This document shows, piece by piece, positions 38,201 through 53,200 of a stretch of 64,000 bases of DNA; position 1 is the stretch's first letter, and the number at the start of each line of letters is the position of its first letter. Below the pieces are notes generated by a model that was not told the DNA's origin, did no database searches, and saw nothing but the letters and a program-made list of their open reading frames with translations. This DNA comes from Bolinopsis microptera (taxonomy: Eukaryota; Ctenophora; Tentaculata; Lobata; Bolinopsidae). The DNA is taken from positions 9,091,411 to 9,155,410 of the forward strand of contig NC_087073.1 in assembly GCF_026151205.1 (NCBI RefSeq), in the 5' to 3' direction. The translations under genes were made by a program, and so were the position numbers.

Positions 38201-41200
38201 TGGGTCTAAGGTCTTCAAGATACAAATATTTCGAAGAAAGAGAGCTGGAACCAAAAAGTTTATGTATATAATTAAATACAGATTTTCAATTAGTTGGTTT
38301 CTGTAGTTGCTATTTTGATCGTATAAGTTACCCGTGAATTATAAGACATTCGTTGATATGTTGTCTATATCCATTTATCTGTCCCAATCTTATCGAAGGT
38401 GGTGCTATTCCAGTGTGACTTAGTCTGTCGGCACATGCTCTCTCCAAACCGAGTTCCACGAAAGAAATCACACCGAATTCCCCTTTCCAAAGTTCCTGAC
38501 TGTTTCTGTCTCAAAGTTTCTGCAGTGAACCCCTGAGGGGGAGACAGTAGACTAGACTGCTGCCCTGAAAATGATTATACGGTGCACTGCCGCAACTTAC
38601 TTAAACTAATTATGGATATTTGTTGCCAAATTAGTTCACCTCAAGAGTAAATAGAGGGTTATAATGTTTCGTGGAAACATTCAATTCTCAGAAAAGGCGG
38701 TGGACTTTCAAGGAGAAGAGATTCCGTTGAAAGAGAGCTGTACAAAACATCAATGTTATTTTCAATTAGTTTTGGTTTGGTTCGGTTTTGGTTCAGGGAG
38801 CAAACTTGCCACAGAGATCAGAATATAATACAGGGTGGTCCAAAGTAATCTTCCACCCTGTATAATACTGGACGATTAGGTATGGTACTACTAGCACTGC
38901 TAGAATATGGGACACACTCAACTTCCGTCCCTGTCCCTAATAAATTGAGAGTCCAAAATCTAACGAGATTTCAACAGAGTGTGAACCACTGCCTTAGTTA
39001 GTTTCTGTAGTTGCTTTTTTGATCGTACACAAGAGCGAACAGATTCCTCATTCCAAGTGGGGGTAAGTTATTCGTGTATTATAAGACATTCGTTGATCCT
39101 TTTATGACATGAACCTAAAGACATCAGATGAAGCCAACATAATTTTACTTCAGGAATGTTCATGTCATTTCTGTCTCTGTAAAAATTAATCATAGGTTTA
39201 ATCTCCAGACTCCAATATAAATATTTGTTTTATTTATTGAGTCATGTGATAAGATTTAAGGAATTGATGTTTGAACCGCCAAATTATTAAACTGTGATAT
39301 TAAGAGATTAAGGTCCTTCACACTCTCAGCCCTGTTTGTGAAAATAATTCGTAAAACGTTTCCCCGATCTTTCACACCGTTATCTCCCTAACTCACAAAC
39401 TGTTTGAAAGAGGTCATGACAAATAAGTCTTATCGTTAAACGAAGGAGGGGTTCACCCTTCACGTCTGTAAAGTAGTTCACTTTGCATGAGAAGACAATG
39501 CATTCGGCTTAAATTTCAGAAAATCTCAACAAATTTCATTATTTTTTCCTTCATAATAACATTTTTTCACAACTTACAATACAAAATATAAAGTAAAAAC
39601 AAGATTAGCGTAGAAAAATGTGGAAGTCCAACTTTCGATGTCTCTAATTTTATGAACCGTATTTGATGAAATTGTAAATTTAAAAAACCGGAGAAGCTAG
39701 ACACGTTTAAGGAGACCAGTCACGCACAATCGTTTTCATGAATTCCTAAATTGTATCATCTCTCAAATTATTTGCTATGAAGTAGTAGTGCAAAGAATCT
39801 TGAGACTTGAAAAATTGATTGGCCGATCGCGATGCTGCAAGCTGATTTTTCCAATTGCTGACATTGCCTGAAGATTTATGAAACAGCAAACTTTACGAAA
39901 TCGTGATACTTTCTCTAAGAATTTGGTCCATCATTTAAGAAACGTACGTGACTGGCCAGTGGCCTCTCTAACGTGACGTTAACTCCATAGCCCTCGGTTC
40001 TCAAATAACCCAAAGAATTGTCTTATCTGTAATTGGCTAATCGTCACTACTGGATAACTGATAAACCATTGTGTCAAGTAGTACCTTACTCAAACTTACT
40101 TAGTCATTAAATTTATATTTTTTGCAGAATTTAGACCACGTACACGTTTAATTCTGTCTACTTTCCAGCTTGAGGCGTGACTTTCAATCCGAAACTTGAT
40201 CCTTGAGTAATATCATTGCCAATTGCCATTACCTATAGCATGGCCAATGGTCATGGGTATCACTATTTGGTAGAATATTGTTTTTTATTTCTTGTAGACG
40301 TGATAGGGTGGTCACTGGCTAGGGCCACAGCATGTGTCACGGCCAAGTTTAGCGGAGTTTAGGGATACAGTGTCACACAATTCGCAGAACCGTCAAATCG
40401 TCACCATGACTGTGATTCTCTTGGACTTGCGGTGGATAACATTTTTTCAATTATCTCACAACGGTATTTTTATTTGAATCTCGACAAAATCAATTATAAA
40501 CTTGTGCGTTAGTTTCTTACGATGACATTTTATTTTAGATTTCGGTGTGTCCGTATTTTGAATGCTTGTGTGTGATGATAAATGATACAACACGCTTGAA
40601 ATTAAATAAAATTGGAATACATGTTTAAAATTTATAATTAAAAAGATATGCTCCCTTTCTGTTGGTCGCGGAATCTTGACTCTAAAATGAATATAATATT
40701 CAAAAAACGAATGTATAGTCCCATCAAACTGAATGATTCAGATTTGCAAAATCAATCGTCACAAATAAATACAATCCCTTATATCAGGCTTATTGTATCA
40801 ACAAGCCTTAATTTTTACGCGTTCCAAATCTCAATTAATAATTTAACAATACATATAACAATAAAATCATTCAAATATTACTAACCATACTAGCAAACAC
40901 AACAGCCAACGACAAACGATCCTTCGCCGATTAGCCATCATTATATTTATTATAAGGTGACAATCCTACAATTCTACCCGATAAATTGACTAATTGCAAA
41001 TCCGCGACTTGCTCAATCTCCTTATCTCTTCCCGCTCCGTTTCTTCTCCATCTGAATAACGCACTCTAACAGATCGTTAAGTGAGGCTGAGGGGCCGAGT
41101 CGTCTGATTGCATCTTGGGATAGTTGTCTCCAGTTATTGTAGCCCAGTCTCTGGCAGTAAGATTCGAACCTCTCAGTTTTGTGTCGACTGAAAAGTGACA

Positions 41201-44200
41201 TTTTCTATATAAAGGCGAAAGAAAATCGATACGTTTCATCTGCGAAGTTTGTCAAAGTGGTCGTTGTCGACTGACAATGTTCCGTAATAATAAGGTGTTT
41301 CATGAAAATAAAATTACCGAAAAATTGCTCGTAAATCAAACTTACTCTGACTGGCACTTTCTGTCATGATTCTTTCGTTCCGACTCAGAGTTAAAATGTT
41401 TCCGACAAAATCTGCACTCTACCATGTTTAACCTTTCCTGATATCAAAACTTTTTTAAACACAACGCATGAGAAATATACCAAGGACTGGGCAACCGTGG
41501 CCTTTATACCCCGGCTTATCAGATATAATTAACGTCGGGTTATACAGAATTTGAAATCTAACTGGGAGCTCGAGTTTAACCGGTGCTAAATTTCGTAGAA
41601 AACGTTTCAAATTGATCTCATAATTTTGTTTATTAAGTTCTTTTTCTTTTACCTCTATTTTCTCCTGTAACATAGTACGTCTATAGGGTTGACTATATAT
41701 GTATTTGTGGAGAGGCTGGGCCTGGGTGGCCCACGAGAGGATAGCATGTGGATGCTTTGCCTACCTCTGGGGTATGGCAGTCCTATGGGAGGATGCCGGT
41801 GGAATCAGAATGTGTAATCTAGGATGATGGTTAGTGTTGTGAGATATGTCATAAATGAACGCTTAAGTGGTAGCTGGGTGTGGAAGAGAGAGGTGAAATA
41901 AGAGAACGTGTGAGTAGTCACTAGTCGCTCTGTTACAACAGTCTGGTCCAGCTCCTCTGGCACAATTAAGCGTTTAGTGTGGTTTGCGAAGTTGATGATA
42001 GTGGAGATGTTTTGGTTGTCGAATATGTCATTGACGGAGAGGTAGTAGTCCTGGAAATATTGCTCTCTTATTTGGGCAATAGCCAGGCACTGTCCAAGAA
42101 AGTGTGAGACAGTCTCCTCTTCGTCGCCGCACATAGGACAAGCACTTGTGCTTGATTTGCGAATGGTATGGAGGTGTTTGTTTAGGCCACAATGTCCCAT
42201 GATGAGGTGCACACCTTTTCAAACCCACAACTTATAGATTACTGCAGCAGACATGTCTGGGCCAGTTTTCCAATGACCAGTTGCAGTCTGTCATGGTTTT
42301 TTAACATTGCCAGTCATTGCTAATATGAACGTAAGCGCACATCACATACGCTTACGTTCCATATTAAAAATGACTCGCAAAAATGGCAAGTCAGATAACT
42401 GCATATGGATAAGATTTGAGCTTTGTTGAACTTTAGTTGGAGAGAATGAATGGCCAACTAATTTAAGTCTTCTGCTGCTGCAGACATAATTATTGGAGAT
42501 ACGTGATGACTGAACAATTTTAAATAAAAGACAAAAATTTTAGACAAAAAATGAATATTGAAATTTTCATAAGAAGCAAAAATTCTAAATAAAACGAACA
42601 TATTCTCCACATATACAACTACGTCAGGAAGCACTTTTTTGTCTATAATTTATTTTGCAATTTCGCTGCAGGTGTGCAATATCGGGTTTCTCAATTCGAT
42701 TCATTATCATTAGTGTTTTAGTGACGTCATAATTTTTCGTCTATCAGTTACTGATAGTCAATTGCGCCTATACTAGGGCCTCGCCTCTCAGTCTAAAATT
42801 ACATTTTTAGACTGAATTATCACCAATGTATTGGCCCGGAAGAGATCTGCAGTATTCAGATCATGATCACAGGATTTTATTTTAAGATGGAGCATTGGCT
42901 GATCTCTAGTCGCTCTATTACTATAGAAATTTCTTGTCTTGTCAGTAGTCTAGGTCACATACTAGGTCACATACTAGGTCACATACTAGGTCACATACCA
43001 TGATAAGAATTGTATTCTAAATTTAACCATGTTAAATGTTTAAACTTAAGAAATTGAATATGTCTTTCGAAAAGTACAGTAATTGTCGTAATTTTGTGGT
43101 ACTGCATGAGTGATTCGAGACGAATCTTTCGAAAATCTCAAATTCGAATGAATTTATAAAATTTTCTCGAGCTTACAAATTTAATAGCAGTAGCAAGCTT
43201 AGTACTAAGCGTTCAAAGTATTCATTCTAATTTAGACTATTTAATTTCGAGCTTTTCTAATTTGGATCAAGTTGTCCGAAGTTGTTCTTATTAATGTAAA
43301 ATACTGAATATGGCAACACAATACACATGTCACCAAGACATAATTTTTCAAAAATATTTCAAATCAACTACGGTATAAAATTCTGTAAATATTCCCTAAC
43401 TATTCACTATACACTCTACTTCAGCTTTCGTTTATTGAAAACTTATAATGACCAACTTTATTTTCAGTGATATTCAAAGAGCAGTGTTGGAGCACGGAAG
43501 AAGGCGACCTCATCGTACCACAGTATTGTTCCAACACCACTAACTACTGCTCAAAATGCTACTTCAACAAGGACGTCCAAGACTACCGCAACCATTACAT
43601 GTCTTATAACGATAACAGGTTTTAATATAAGGCGGCGCGCGGCAGGCGGCCCACCGCGAAACACTAAGTAAAATTTGAGACTTTCCATCTCTTCAATTAA
43701 TTCGCTCCAATTAGAGAAAAGACGGTGATGTTGAGTGACTCTGTGATTATCGCAACAGAAAAGGCCCAAGGGTGGGAATTTACAGGCCAAACTAGTAGTA
43801 GTAGTAGTAGTACCGGCCATAATAAATATTAGCATAATTATTGTTATTATGGAGTTATGGACCCGGAATCTCAAGTGGTTCAATCACATAGGGTACGAAT
43901 TGCAATTGTAGACAAAATAATGATGGAATCATGAGTAAGTGTGTAGCAAGAGAGCAGGGGTCTTTCCTTCATCGACTGCGATTAATGTACGTTTTAATGA
44001 CTACATCATTAGCAGTTAGCATACTTGTGCCCAAAGTGTTACCTCGTCAAATCCTCAACAATTAACTCACAGATCAAATTTTAATAAAATCATTAGGTGC
44101 CGTTCGGAAATAAGTAATTGTTCACAAATAAGTTATCTAGTATCTTATCCCCTTCCTTTCAATCTTACTAGAAAGAAATTCAACAACTGCTTATTTTCAG

Positions 44201-47200
44201 ACTTATTGTTGGTGCCATGGACAACATATTCGCCTTTGACGTGACAGACAACTTGTTTGAGAAGTTACAACAAGTGGACGCCCGTCATCCCTGTGTGGTA
44301 AGAAAAGTATTTGTGTTGTTTATTAAATTATTACATTGTGAATTAGGTTGTTTATTAAATTATTTAATTATGACGCGGACGGTTCCTTGACGGTAGAAAT
44401 GTCTTAAGATTAACGAAATAAATCTTGTACTGTCATACTTATGCTTTATTAGTGGTCAAAACAGATATAATTTAGTGCGAGCTTGATCTAAAAACTGGCA
44501 TAAAAAACTGAGCATGAGAAGAAACCTCTTGATCATCAAACAAGGTTTTGATTTCAATAATTGGACCTAAAGATCATTTGATCGTACAATTCTATTCATT
44601 AAATCAATCATTCGTGGGTAAATGCAAATTTCGAACGATGGCGATGTCCTTTGTCGTACTGGAATGCATCTTACTATATATAAAGTGAGACGTACCATTT
44701 TACTGACACCACGGCAACAACTTTAACACGACGTTCCGCAAAAACCGTAAAGATATAAAACTGAAATCAGCATGAAAAAATAAAATATAGATCAAGAAAT
44801 AAGAATTTTAGTGCCCAAAATTTGGACCCCCAAGTGGTGTCAAAAACGCGAATTAAATAGGTAATAATTATTTTAGTCTCTTGAGTCTTGACACCATTTT
44901 AGGATTAGACGGGTTCCTGCTAGTACATATAAAGACAATTTATGTATAATTTTATCAAAATATGTAATAACCGCTAAAAGGCGGTGCCATGCCCCATACT
45001 GTCTTAAACGGGAAATTTTTTCCGGATTATTAAATAATCAATATAAAAAGCGTTCGTTCTAGTGAGTCATAGACTTTTAAACTTATTATCTGTTATTTGT
45101 AAATATCCCAGCCAATATATGTATAATAATATGTCATGACCATCTGAAAGTTTCCGTTCTATAATAAATTTAAAAATGTAAAAAATTACTCTGGTAGAAA
45201 AAAGAGAAGCACAGAGCCATCAGAACTTTATCAATACAAAAAAAAGGTGTTATATTCCTGAGAATAAGGGCAGATTATATTGATTTTTCATGTTTCAAAA
45301 ACACGTACAGTTACACTTCATTCGTTTAAACTAAATTAATAAATTAAGTTAACAACCCGATATACGATATGCTGATACTAAAATCTGGTCTGCCGTATGC
45401 CTCCAGTTGTATTTATCACAACAAAAAGGCTCGAATAGAGAGTTAAGTTAAAGCGCTTATCAATTGCATTGCACAATCGACGGCCATTCAGAATCAAAAT
45501 AGATTCCCAATTAATGAAGGATTTCTCAGCTTAAATGGATGGAAGTATCGTTCAATTTTAAGTGCTTGTGGAATATATAAATGATCGTTCAATTCCATCG
45601 ACTGCAACCCCACCCCGCTCACTGAGCTTTAGTTAAGTGGTCTTTTGTTCTACAAAAGTGCAGCGGTAGCTGTACGGGGTGATGCGCCCTCAACTATTAC
45701 AAGATTTTATTTCGCAATCGGCAATGATTTGATCACCAGAATATTCATGCTCTTGTATAACAGAATGGATCTTAGAGTGAAATCATCTTATGCTCGAACA
45801 ATCTGCAAACTTTCTATCGCTATAAGGAACTTTCTAACGCTTTAGCAATCTTTACAAAGGCATATCTTAATCTTTCTCTGGGTTGGGTCAGAAGTCTGAC
45901 CCATATCTTAATCTTACCATTCCAGCCAGTAAACTGCTGGACACTCTGAGCATAAGTAACCGGCAAACTTTTTAACGATGATTAATATGTCTCCTGATTT
46001 TGCAGGAATCCTGCAAGAATTACAACCGGCTGCTTCTTCCTCTCCCAGACACAGGCCAGATCCTGACGTGTGGAACTAACGCTTACGCTTGCCAGATCAG
46101 AGAGGTAAATATTTGAAATATTTGGTTTTTTAAATAACGTAATTAGTTTCGATCTAAGCTGTGGTTAACAGTTTTCAGGATTATAAGTACAATGAATGTT
46201 CACACGGTTATCTTTAAAATTCTGATATTTGGCTTCTGGTGGCATTCCTGGGGCACTCCTGGAGCCACACAGTATTTATCATTATTTGCCGTGATTGATA
46301 CTCAACTATGAACCCTTTTAAAAGCCCACGTCTCTTTGACTTTAGTTTTTCCTCCAAGAATGATTGGATATAATATGTATAATGTATATATAATATATAT
46401 TATAGAATTATCACCATCGACTTTTAGTCTCGTTTATGAATTTCTGATCGGATATTTCTAAGCTGTGTTTATTCTTGTTGTAAGTGTACTAACATCCAAG
46501 GAATCTTGAGATAAGTGTGGTGTTTACCTGAAGCAGAGAATATCGTACAGGAACAATTTATCATATATATTTATTTTCAATATTGTTCAATATTGTTCCT
46601 GCATCGTACAGGAACAATATTGGAAATGAATATATGATAAATTGTTCCTGTACGATATTCTCTGCTTCAGGTGAACACCACACTTATCTCAGGATTCCTT
46701 GGATGTTAGTACACTTACAACAAGAATAAACACAGCTTAGAAATATCCGGTGTTTACAAATTTTGAAATGATCCCAGAAATTCTTAAATGAGACTAAAAG
46801 TCGATGGTGATAATTTCTGTTACGCCTCGCCTGCCCTATCCGTTTTTGCAGTATATGTGGTTCAAATGTTGTGGGAAGTAGGATAGGTAACACCGTAATC
46901 TGGATCTTATCTGAATTGCTACGGGGCGTAAATTTAATAACGAGCAGAGAGATAAGAGGATCGTGTTACAGTAATCTTAATATGGGAAATATAAGTCTCA
47001 AGAGAATCAGTTTCCGGGAAATGAGCCTTACTTTATGTTTTATTTTTATGTTTTATTTGCTATCGTTACTTTTCTTTTCCCTAGGGGTAACCTAAGACGG
47101 CGTATGCAATATTATTATTTTTTGATCCGATGAAGTCGTTTGGTTTTATAATAAACTTTAGCGTTAATAGTTGAGCGTCATTGATCAGATGTCTTCCGAG

Positions 47201-50200
47201 GGGTTCCACAGAAACACGAAACCAAGTTAAATAACATTTATACTAATGTGTTGAGAGTTTAATAATAACATACCCCCACGCGTAGTGTCTGGTGAGTTTA
47301 GCTTTACTCTCAAGAAAGATGATAGAATCAGCTGATTGTGGCATGTTCCTAGTGCGACTTGTTATCTGGGGACTGGGTAATGAGCTTTTTGAACTTGCAA
47401 TTGAATAATTGAGTCGTGCAACAAATTATATATTGTCGATTTAAAGGATTCTGAATTTTTGGTGGGTGCTGAGGTTTACAATGATAGGTGTTTAATGACG
47501 GAGTTATTGAGAGTGACTTAGAATAATCAACTTTCATGGATATACCGAGACCACTTTCTTTGGCTTGGACCGAAAATATGCCGGGACCAGGTCTAAAATC
47601 GGGTCTGTGACGAGGATAAGTGCCGATGTGGGCCACATCGCTAGGAATATCACCGACAAAGATTCGAAAGCGCGACACTCCAAGCTACGTATGATCAGGA
47701 ACAAGCTGGATCCAAACCACCGAAATTTAAATGATATAAAATCAATAATTTAATGTTGTTGCTTGGTTTCCCACGAAAAGTGCTCATCTACAGACAAGCA
47801 GGAACATTATATTTCAAACAAGTGAAACAATCAAATAGGTGGGCAGACGAACCGTTTCATGATATAGTTATAAAAACAATATCAATCCTCATATTATCTA
47901 CAAAATGAAACGACGGTTTACGTCAAACAAACGTTTCAATCAATAGAAAAGCATGATCTTTTCTTGTATTCCACTTTAAGCTAGCCGATAGAGCACTGTC
48001 AGCAGACTACACCTCCCAAACGTATAAAATATATATACAGTAAAACCCCGATTTACCGTAATAAAATTAAATAATAATAGATCAGTAGTTAATAAGGAGG
48101 ATAAGATGCAGGGTTTAAGTGAAAAACGGGACTTAAGTGAAAAACGGGACTTAAGTGAAAAACGGTACTTAAGTGTAAAGTTAACCATATTAAAGTTTAT
48201 TAAAGTATATCCCCGGGTCAAAATCGGAAAAAATCCTACATTTTAATATACTTTAATATACCTACAATTAGAAGATTTAGATTCTTCGTTAAGATTTACA
48301 TGATGAACTATAGTTTTCACTCAGATTCGCAAGATAAGCCTGTTTTAGGACTAGTACATGAATTTCCATCCAGATTGGTCAAAAATTGGCTGAGCTATGA
48401 GCTTAAAAAAATATGCCCATATTTGGGCATACGCTTTTGCCCAAATTCGCTTTTGCCCAAATTCGATAAAATTTCAATATTTTTTAATGAGACTAAACTC
48501 TATGTGAAAGATATAACTCAGTGTTTGTTGAATATAGTGGATACTAAGTAAAAAGACCTCCATGAACAAAATTGGGAAAATTGCACATAATATCTCGGTT
48601 CGGAATACCAGCCAAAATGTCTTCATTGAAATTGAAATAACTCCATCAGTTTTCAATATTTTTTCAAGAACTTTTTGGAAGCAAAAAGTATTTCCGAACA
48701 GATACTTAAGTACAAAAACTTAAGTCAAATTTTGTACGATATGTTTTACTTAAGTACATACTTAAGTACGCTGTTTTTCACTTAAAATGTAAGTATGGTC
48801 CGGAGGTTACTTAAGTGCAATAATTATAATTAACTCAAAGGGGAACGAATAATTATGTTATCAAAATGGAAGTAGAATTATTTATGAGATTATAAAAATG
48901 TTTTGCGAACGGAGGAAATTGTGAGACTATATATTACATAAAAAACAATAATTATGCAGTATAATACAATAGCCCTGAAAAATTTCCCAAACAATACATT
49001 GTCCCCCCTCACGTCTTTCTGCACGAAACGTGACTAAGTCATGTTTCAGAAACAACTTAAGCGCGAGTTTCTACTAAAATATGAAACGAAGTTTCGGAAA
49101 CACATTACACAAGTATAGTTTCGGAAACAATTTTTCTAAATTTACTTGGTCTACATATCACTTAAGCATTTTTTTTTTCTTCGGAAAAGGCCCCCAGATA
49201 TATTCTTGTCCCCCGCTCACTTAATCTTCACAGCATGTCCTGAAGAAATAATCTCTGCAGAATTCCTCTGCAAGCGAGCCAAATTTAGATATGTGTGCCT
49301 CGTGGAGCTACGTCCACTGCCCAGTCTATAGTGCTGAAATAAAGCTCTTTGCAATTACCAACAGTAGCGACTTATAAATGAAAGGCATACTTCCTGTCAC
49401 TTCTTGGCCTTCGCGCACTTAACCTTCACGTTGTCCTGCGGTAATAATTTCTGCAGGATTCCTCTGTTGCAAGCGAGTCGGATGGGCTAAAGAAGAGATT
49501 GGTACCAGGTGGAACCCACTGCACAGTCTCTCCTGAGATAAACCTCTTTACCAACTTCAGAACAAGCAAATATAAGATACCTCAACCTGCACTACTCCTA
49601 ACAACTCAAATATATAATGTAGATTCTTGAGAACTCTGAAGACTTGAGGATGGATAAAACAATACCGACTGTGACTAAATTTAATCGGATCATGACAAGA
49701 ATTGGGTGTATGGAGCATATAATTATATCACGTAGAAATGATATGTATTCTTGTGTAAAATTGATATGAAAGAAATGATAAGATGAATTACTTTTTACTG
49801 ATCTTAGTTGAGAAATTTTATAGTAAATATGTTTTTTATAATGGCGGGGAAGTGATCATTATTTTCGACAGAAAACTGAAATAACTCTTACGAGATGCTT
49901 GTGATATTTTGCTTCATGATTATTGTAATTATTGTGGCCGCGGACATTTCACACCCTCTTAAGCAGCTAACCGTAACGGCCTTTCTAATTTTGAGTTACA
50001 AGGATTTCAGAAATAGGGCGATTCTGATGGATCCTTGACTAGACAGATGCTAGCACTATTATACTGCAAAACAAGACGAGAAGGAAGGAAAAGTGGTATT
50101 GTATTCCTCCGCGCATATATCAACTATGCAATGACATTATTTAACCATGACATCATGTTCTTAACATTTCAGATCAAGAACTTAACCAAGTTCAAACGAT

Positions 50201-53200
50201 TGAGTGGTGAGGGGTTTGTCCCTATTAACGAGAACGCACAGAACACAGCTGCGTTCTCAGACAGCAGGATATTTGCTGGTTCTATGATGTCGGGTGACGC
50301 TGCTGACAATGCCTTTGTTGTTGCTAGTGCTAAGGTAGCTAGACCGTCACGCCCCTTATAATTTTCTATGTATTGTATTGTAAAGGACCCGATAAATTTT
50401 AAAAAAGTAAATCTAATATAATATGTGAATGGACAAATGATCAAATAAAGGAAATTGTTGCATAATTCCACTTTTCAGATCGGTAGAGAAGGCGAAAAAG
50501 CTTCCTTTGTAAACATTGTGGCAACTAGCCCCAGTATTGAGGTGCTTAATCGTGCAAAGTTCGTCGCTTCGTTCAGCAGCGGTGACTACGCGTACTTCCT
50601 ATTCCAGGAAATAGAATTCTCCACTGGAGACAGAGTCAACAAGGTGAGTACTGTTACGTGTAGATCGAGAGAAACGGTGCAGTTTTATACTCTTATAAGA
50701 GTCCAATAATATAAATATTATTGGACAAATGGACCATTTGAAATGGTATTTAAACGGTGATCAGAGTTTACTCTAAAAGGATACTTTTTAAAAATAAATA
50801 GCGGCTATTTATTTTGTCATCGTTTAAAAGTTTTAGTTTAAAGAATTTGTAATATTCCGGTTACAGGTTGTATCACGCATTGCCAGAGTTTGTAAAGAAG
50901 ACACGGGAGTAGCGGCAGATCTGGAATATTTCGATAATGCAAAATTGTGGCAAACGTTCGTAAAATCACGGATTTACTGCGAGAACAAGGTCACAGATCC
51001 AACCTTTGGAGAGCAGACCTTTACGTACAACCGTGTCGGTATGTTGAAACACTATTTTAATTTCTAAAGAGGTCACAGTGTCACCATGGATATTCCCATT
51101 CCGTGATCTCGGAACTGAATTAATCTACGCGGCACATTGCAAATGGTAATGTGCCGCTGTTTGCCAATGACTATGTTGAGTCAAATTAGTAGAGCTATAC
51201 ACAATACAGTATACACTCTTGTACTTGATACAATTACCTGCTACAATTTGTATATTCCCTTCCCGATTAAATATTAATAGAAACAATAGAAATACTTACA
51301 TTATTCATTGTTTAGGATGTCTTTCTCATATGACTAGGAAAACTGGTGGTTTCGGATGAACAAACCACGCATATTTAAAGATTTGTTAACTGTTTACTAA
51401 ATTATGTTCAACTCCCAGGAGCTGGTATTATCGACGATAACAGGATTCTGTACGCAGCATTTTCGGAGGGTGACACCTCAGCAAGTGGTTCAGTTGTATG
51501 TCGTTTCAACCTAACCGAGATCGACATTAACTTCAACACCGCTAAATACAATCACTTCAACACTGTTGGCAGCTCCCGACCTAAAGCCAAATCGAGGACT
51601 CCCCCTACTTGTGAAGATATTGGAAATGCGGAATCTGAAGATATATATGTAAGTTGACATAATCCTTGAAAAAACGATTAATACCCTTCTCCCAATGACC
51701 TTTCACCTTGTTTTTTCATAATCTGGTATTATTCTTTTATCGCTCGATTTAATCTGTAGACAATGGTAATGTTTATTAAATTTATTAAATTCGAGGCACT
51801 TTCACAGAAATATTCATTTTTTAAAACTAAGTTAAAATAATGTCAGGAGTTGATGTTGACTGTTGATGACGTCACGTCGAAGGATCCTCCTCTGTTCCTG
51901 CAGTCGGGACCGCAGTTTACTAAACTTCTGGTGGACTCCAACATTAGAAACGTCTCAAACCCTGTTCTCTTCATTGGAACTAGTAAGCAGCTTGTTAAAT
52001 TTCATATGACCGACACGAATAATTTCTATGATTTTTATTGCTAACGTGGCTTGGTTATCTCACTGTCTCTGTAGTTACATCGAAATTGGAGAAAATTAAA
52101 CTATGCATAAACTATGCATAATGTGCATTATAAAAGTATAAAGTTACGTGCTTTCGATATCGATGTCTGCCCATTGACGTCAAAAACCGTTTTAACAAAT
52201 TATGTGGCCTTGTCGTTATGTAGCCTAGCAATCAATATGTTGCTAGCGCTCAATTATTCAAAAATAATTTAATCGGAAAACTTTAATTCCAAAACCTACG
52301 TTTCTAAATATCATATTTATCCCCTCAGACATGGGGAAAGTTCTGAAGGTTACATGGCGCACAGCTGATGACGGATCCTTCAAGCCTATCCTTATTGAGT
52401 CCATGCAAGTTGCTAAAGGAGACACCAAATCAGATTTAAGCGTCAACTTTCTGGCGTTTGAGAAAACTATCGATCCTGTGAGAAATTTAGCGATATCAAA
52501 TCAAATCTTTATTTTCAGACTTCAATAGAACATTGTGAAGTATATTTTAGATAAAAAACAAGTAAAATGGTGTGAACTGCTACTTTTAAAAATACCTTTG
52601 AACCTTTTATTAAAACCTTTTAACCTTTCATCGATCACTCCACATAATCACTCACTCGGACTCACATAAAATGTTGACCCTACTGACGGTGGAATCTCCC
52701 CAGAACTATCTATTCGTGGGTACGGGTACCTCGGTCTCCAAAGTAGTTATATCGCGGTGTCTCCGGTTCCCGAACCTGACCCAGAACTGCTGTTACGCGT
52801 CACTGGATCCCTACTGTGGGTGGTGTAGTGTGATGAGAAAGTGCACCAGCAGACCAGACTGCAGGTTTGTCGGATTCATTTGTCATTCCTGGTTATTCCT
52901 GGTCAGCTTAGTTTATATCCGTAAATTGAGTTTAGGAACTTTGTGTTTTAATATTTTCCTTTTCACTAAACAAGTTAGTCAGTGAAACCATAACAGGATT
53001 GGCAAAGGATTACTATTTTACGTGTCTGACGAGAGCACGTAAGTGCAACATATTGCAGCTATACGTTAATAAATATACCATCCGACTTATGGAGCATTAC
53101 GTAAACAAGCTGGGTTTAAACTATATAATAATAATATTATTATTAATATAATAATAATAAAAACCAGTAAAGGATCAACTTTGTTTTGCTTTAAACTAAG

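Larger units (their letters stand above)
17378..43467 (+). other. Semaphorin intron 1 (26 kb)
   Basis: I read this as one intron: the phase-1 donor after the signal-peptide exon joins the next recognisable exon. It carries a long inverted repeat, a GT microsatellite, a truncated SINE, minisatellites, a segmental duplication, an antisense small ORF and a LINE relic, each listed separately. The remaining sequence is AT-rich, with polypurine tracts near 29800 and CT runs near 31500. I saw no family-recognisable gene. Extra untranslated or small alternative exons cannot be excluded. Confidence 0.75.

Noticed and set aside
52671-52703. Exon 11 of the semaphorin starting at an upstream ATG (MLTLLTVESPQ)
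   Set aside because: No acceptor precedes it. The CTCCCCAG acceptor at 52702-52703 gives the correct phase and the sema consensus continuing as NYLFVGTG.
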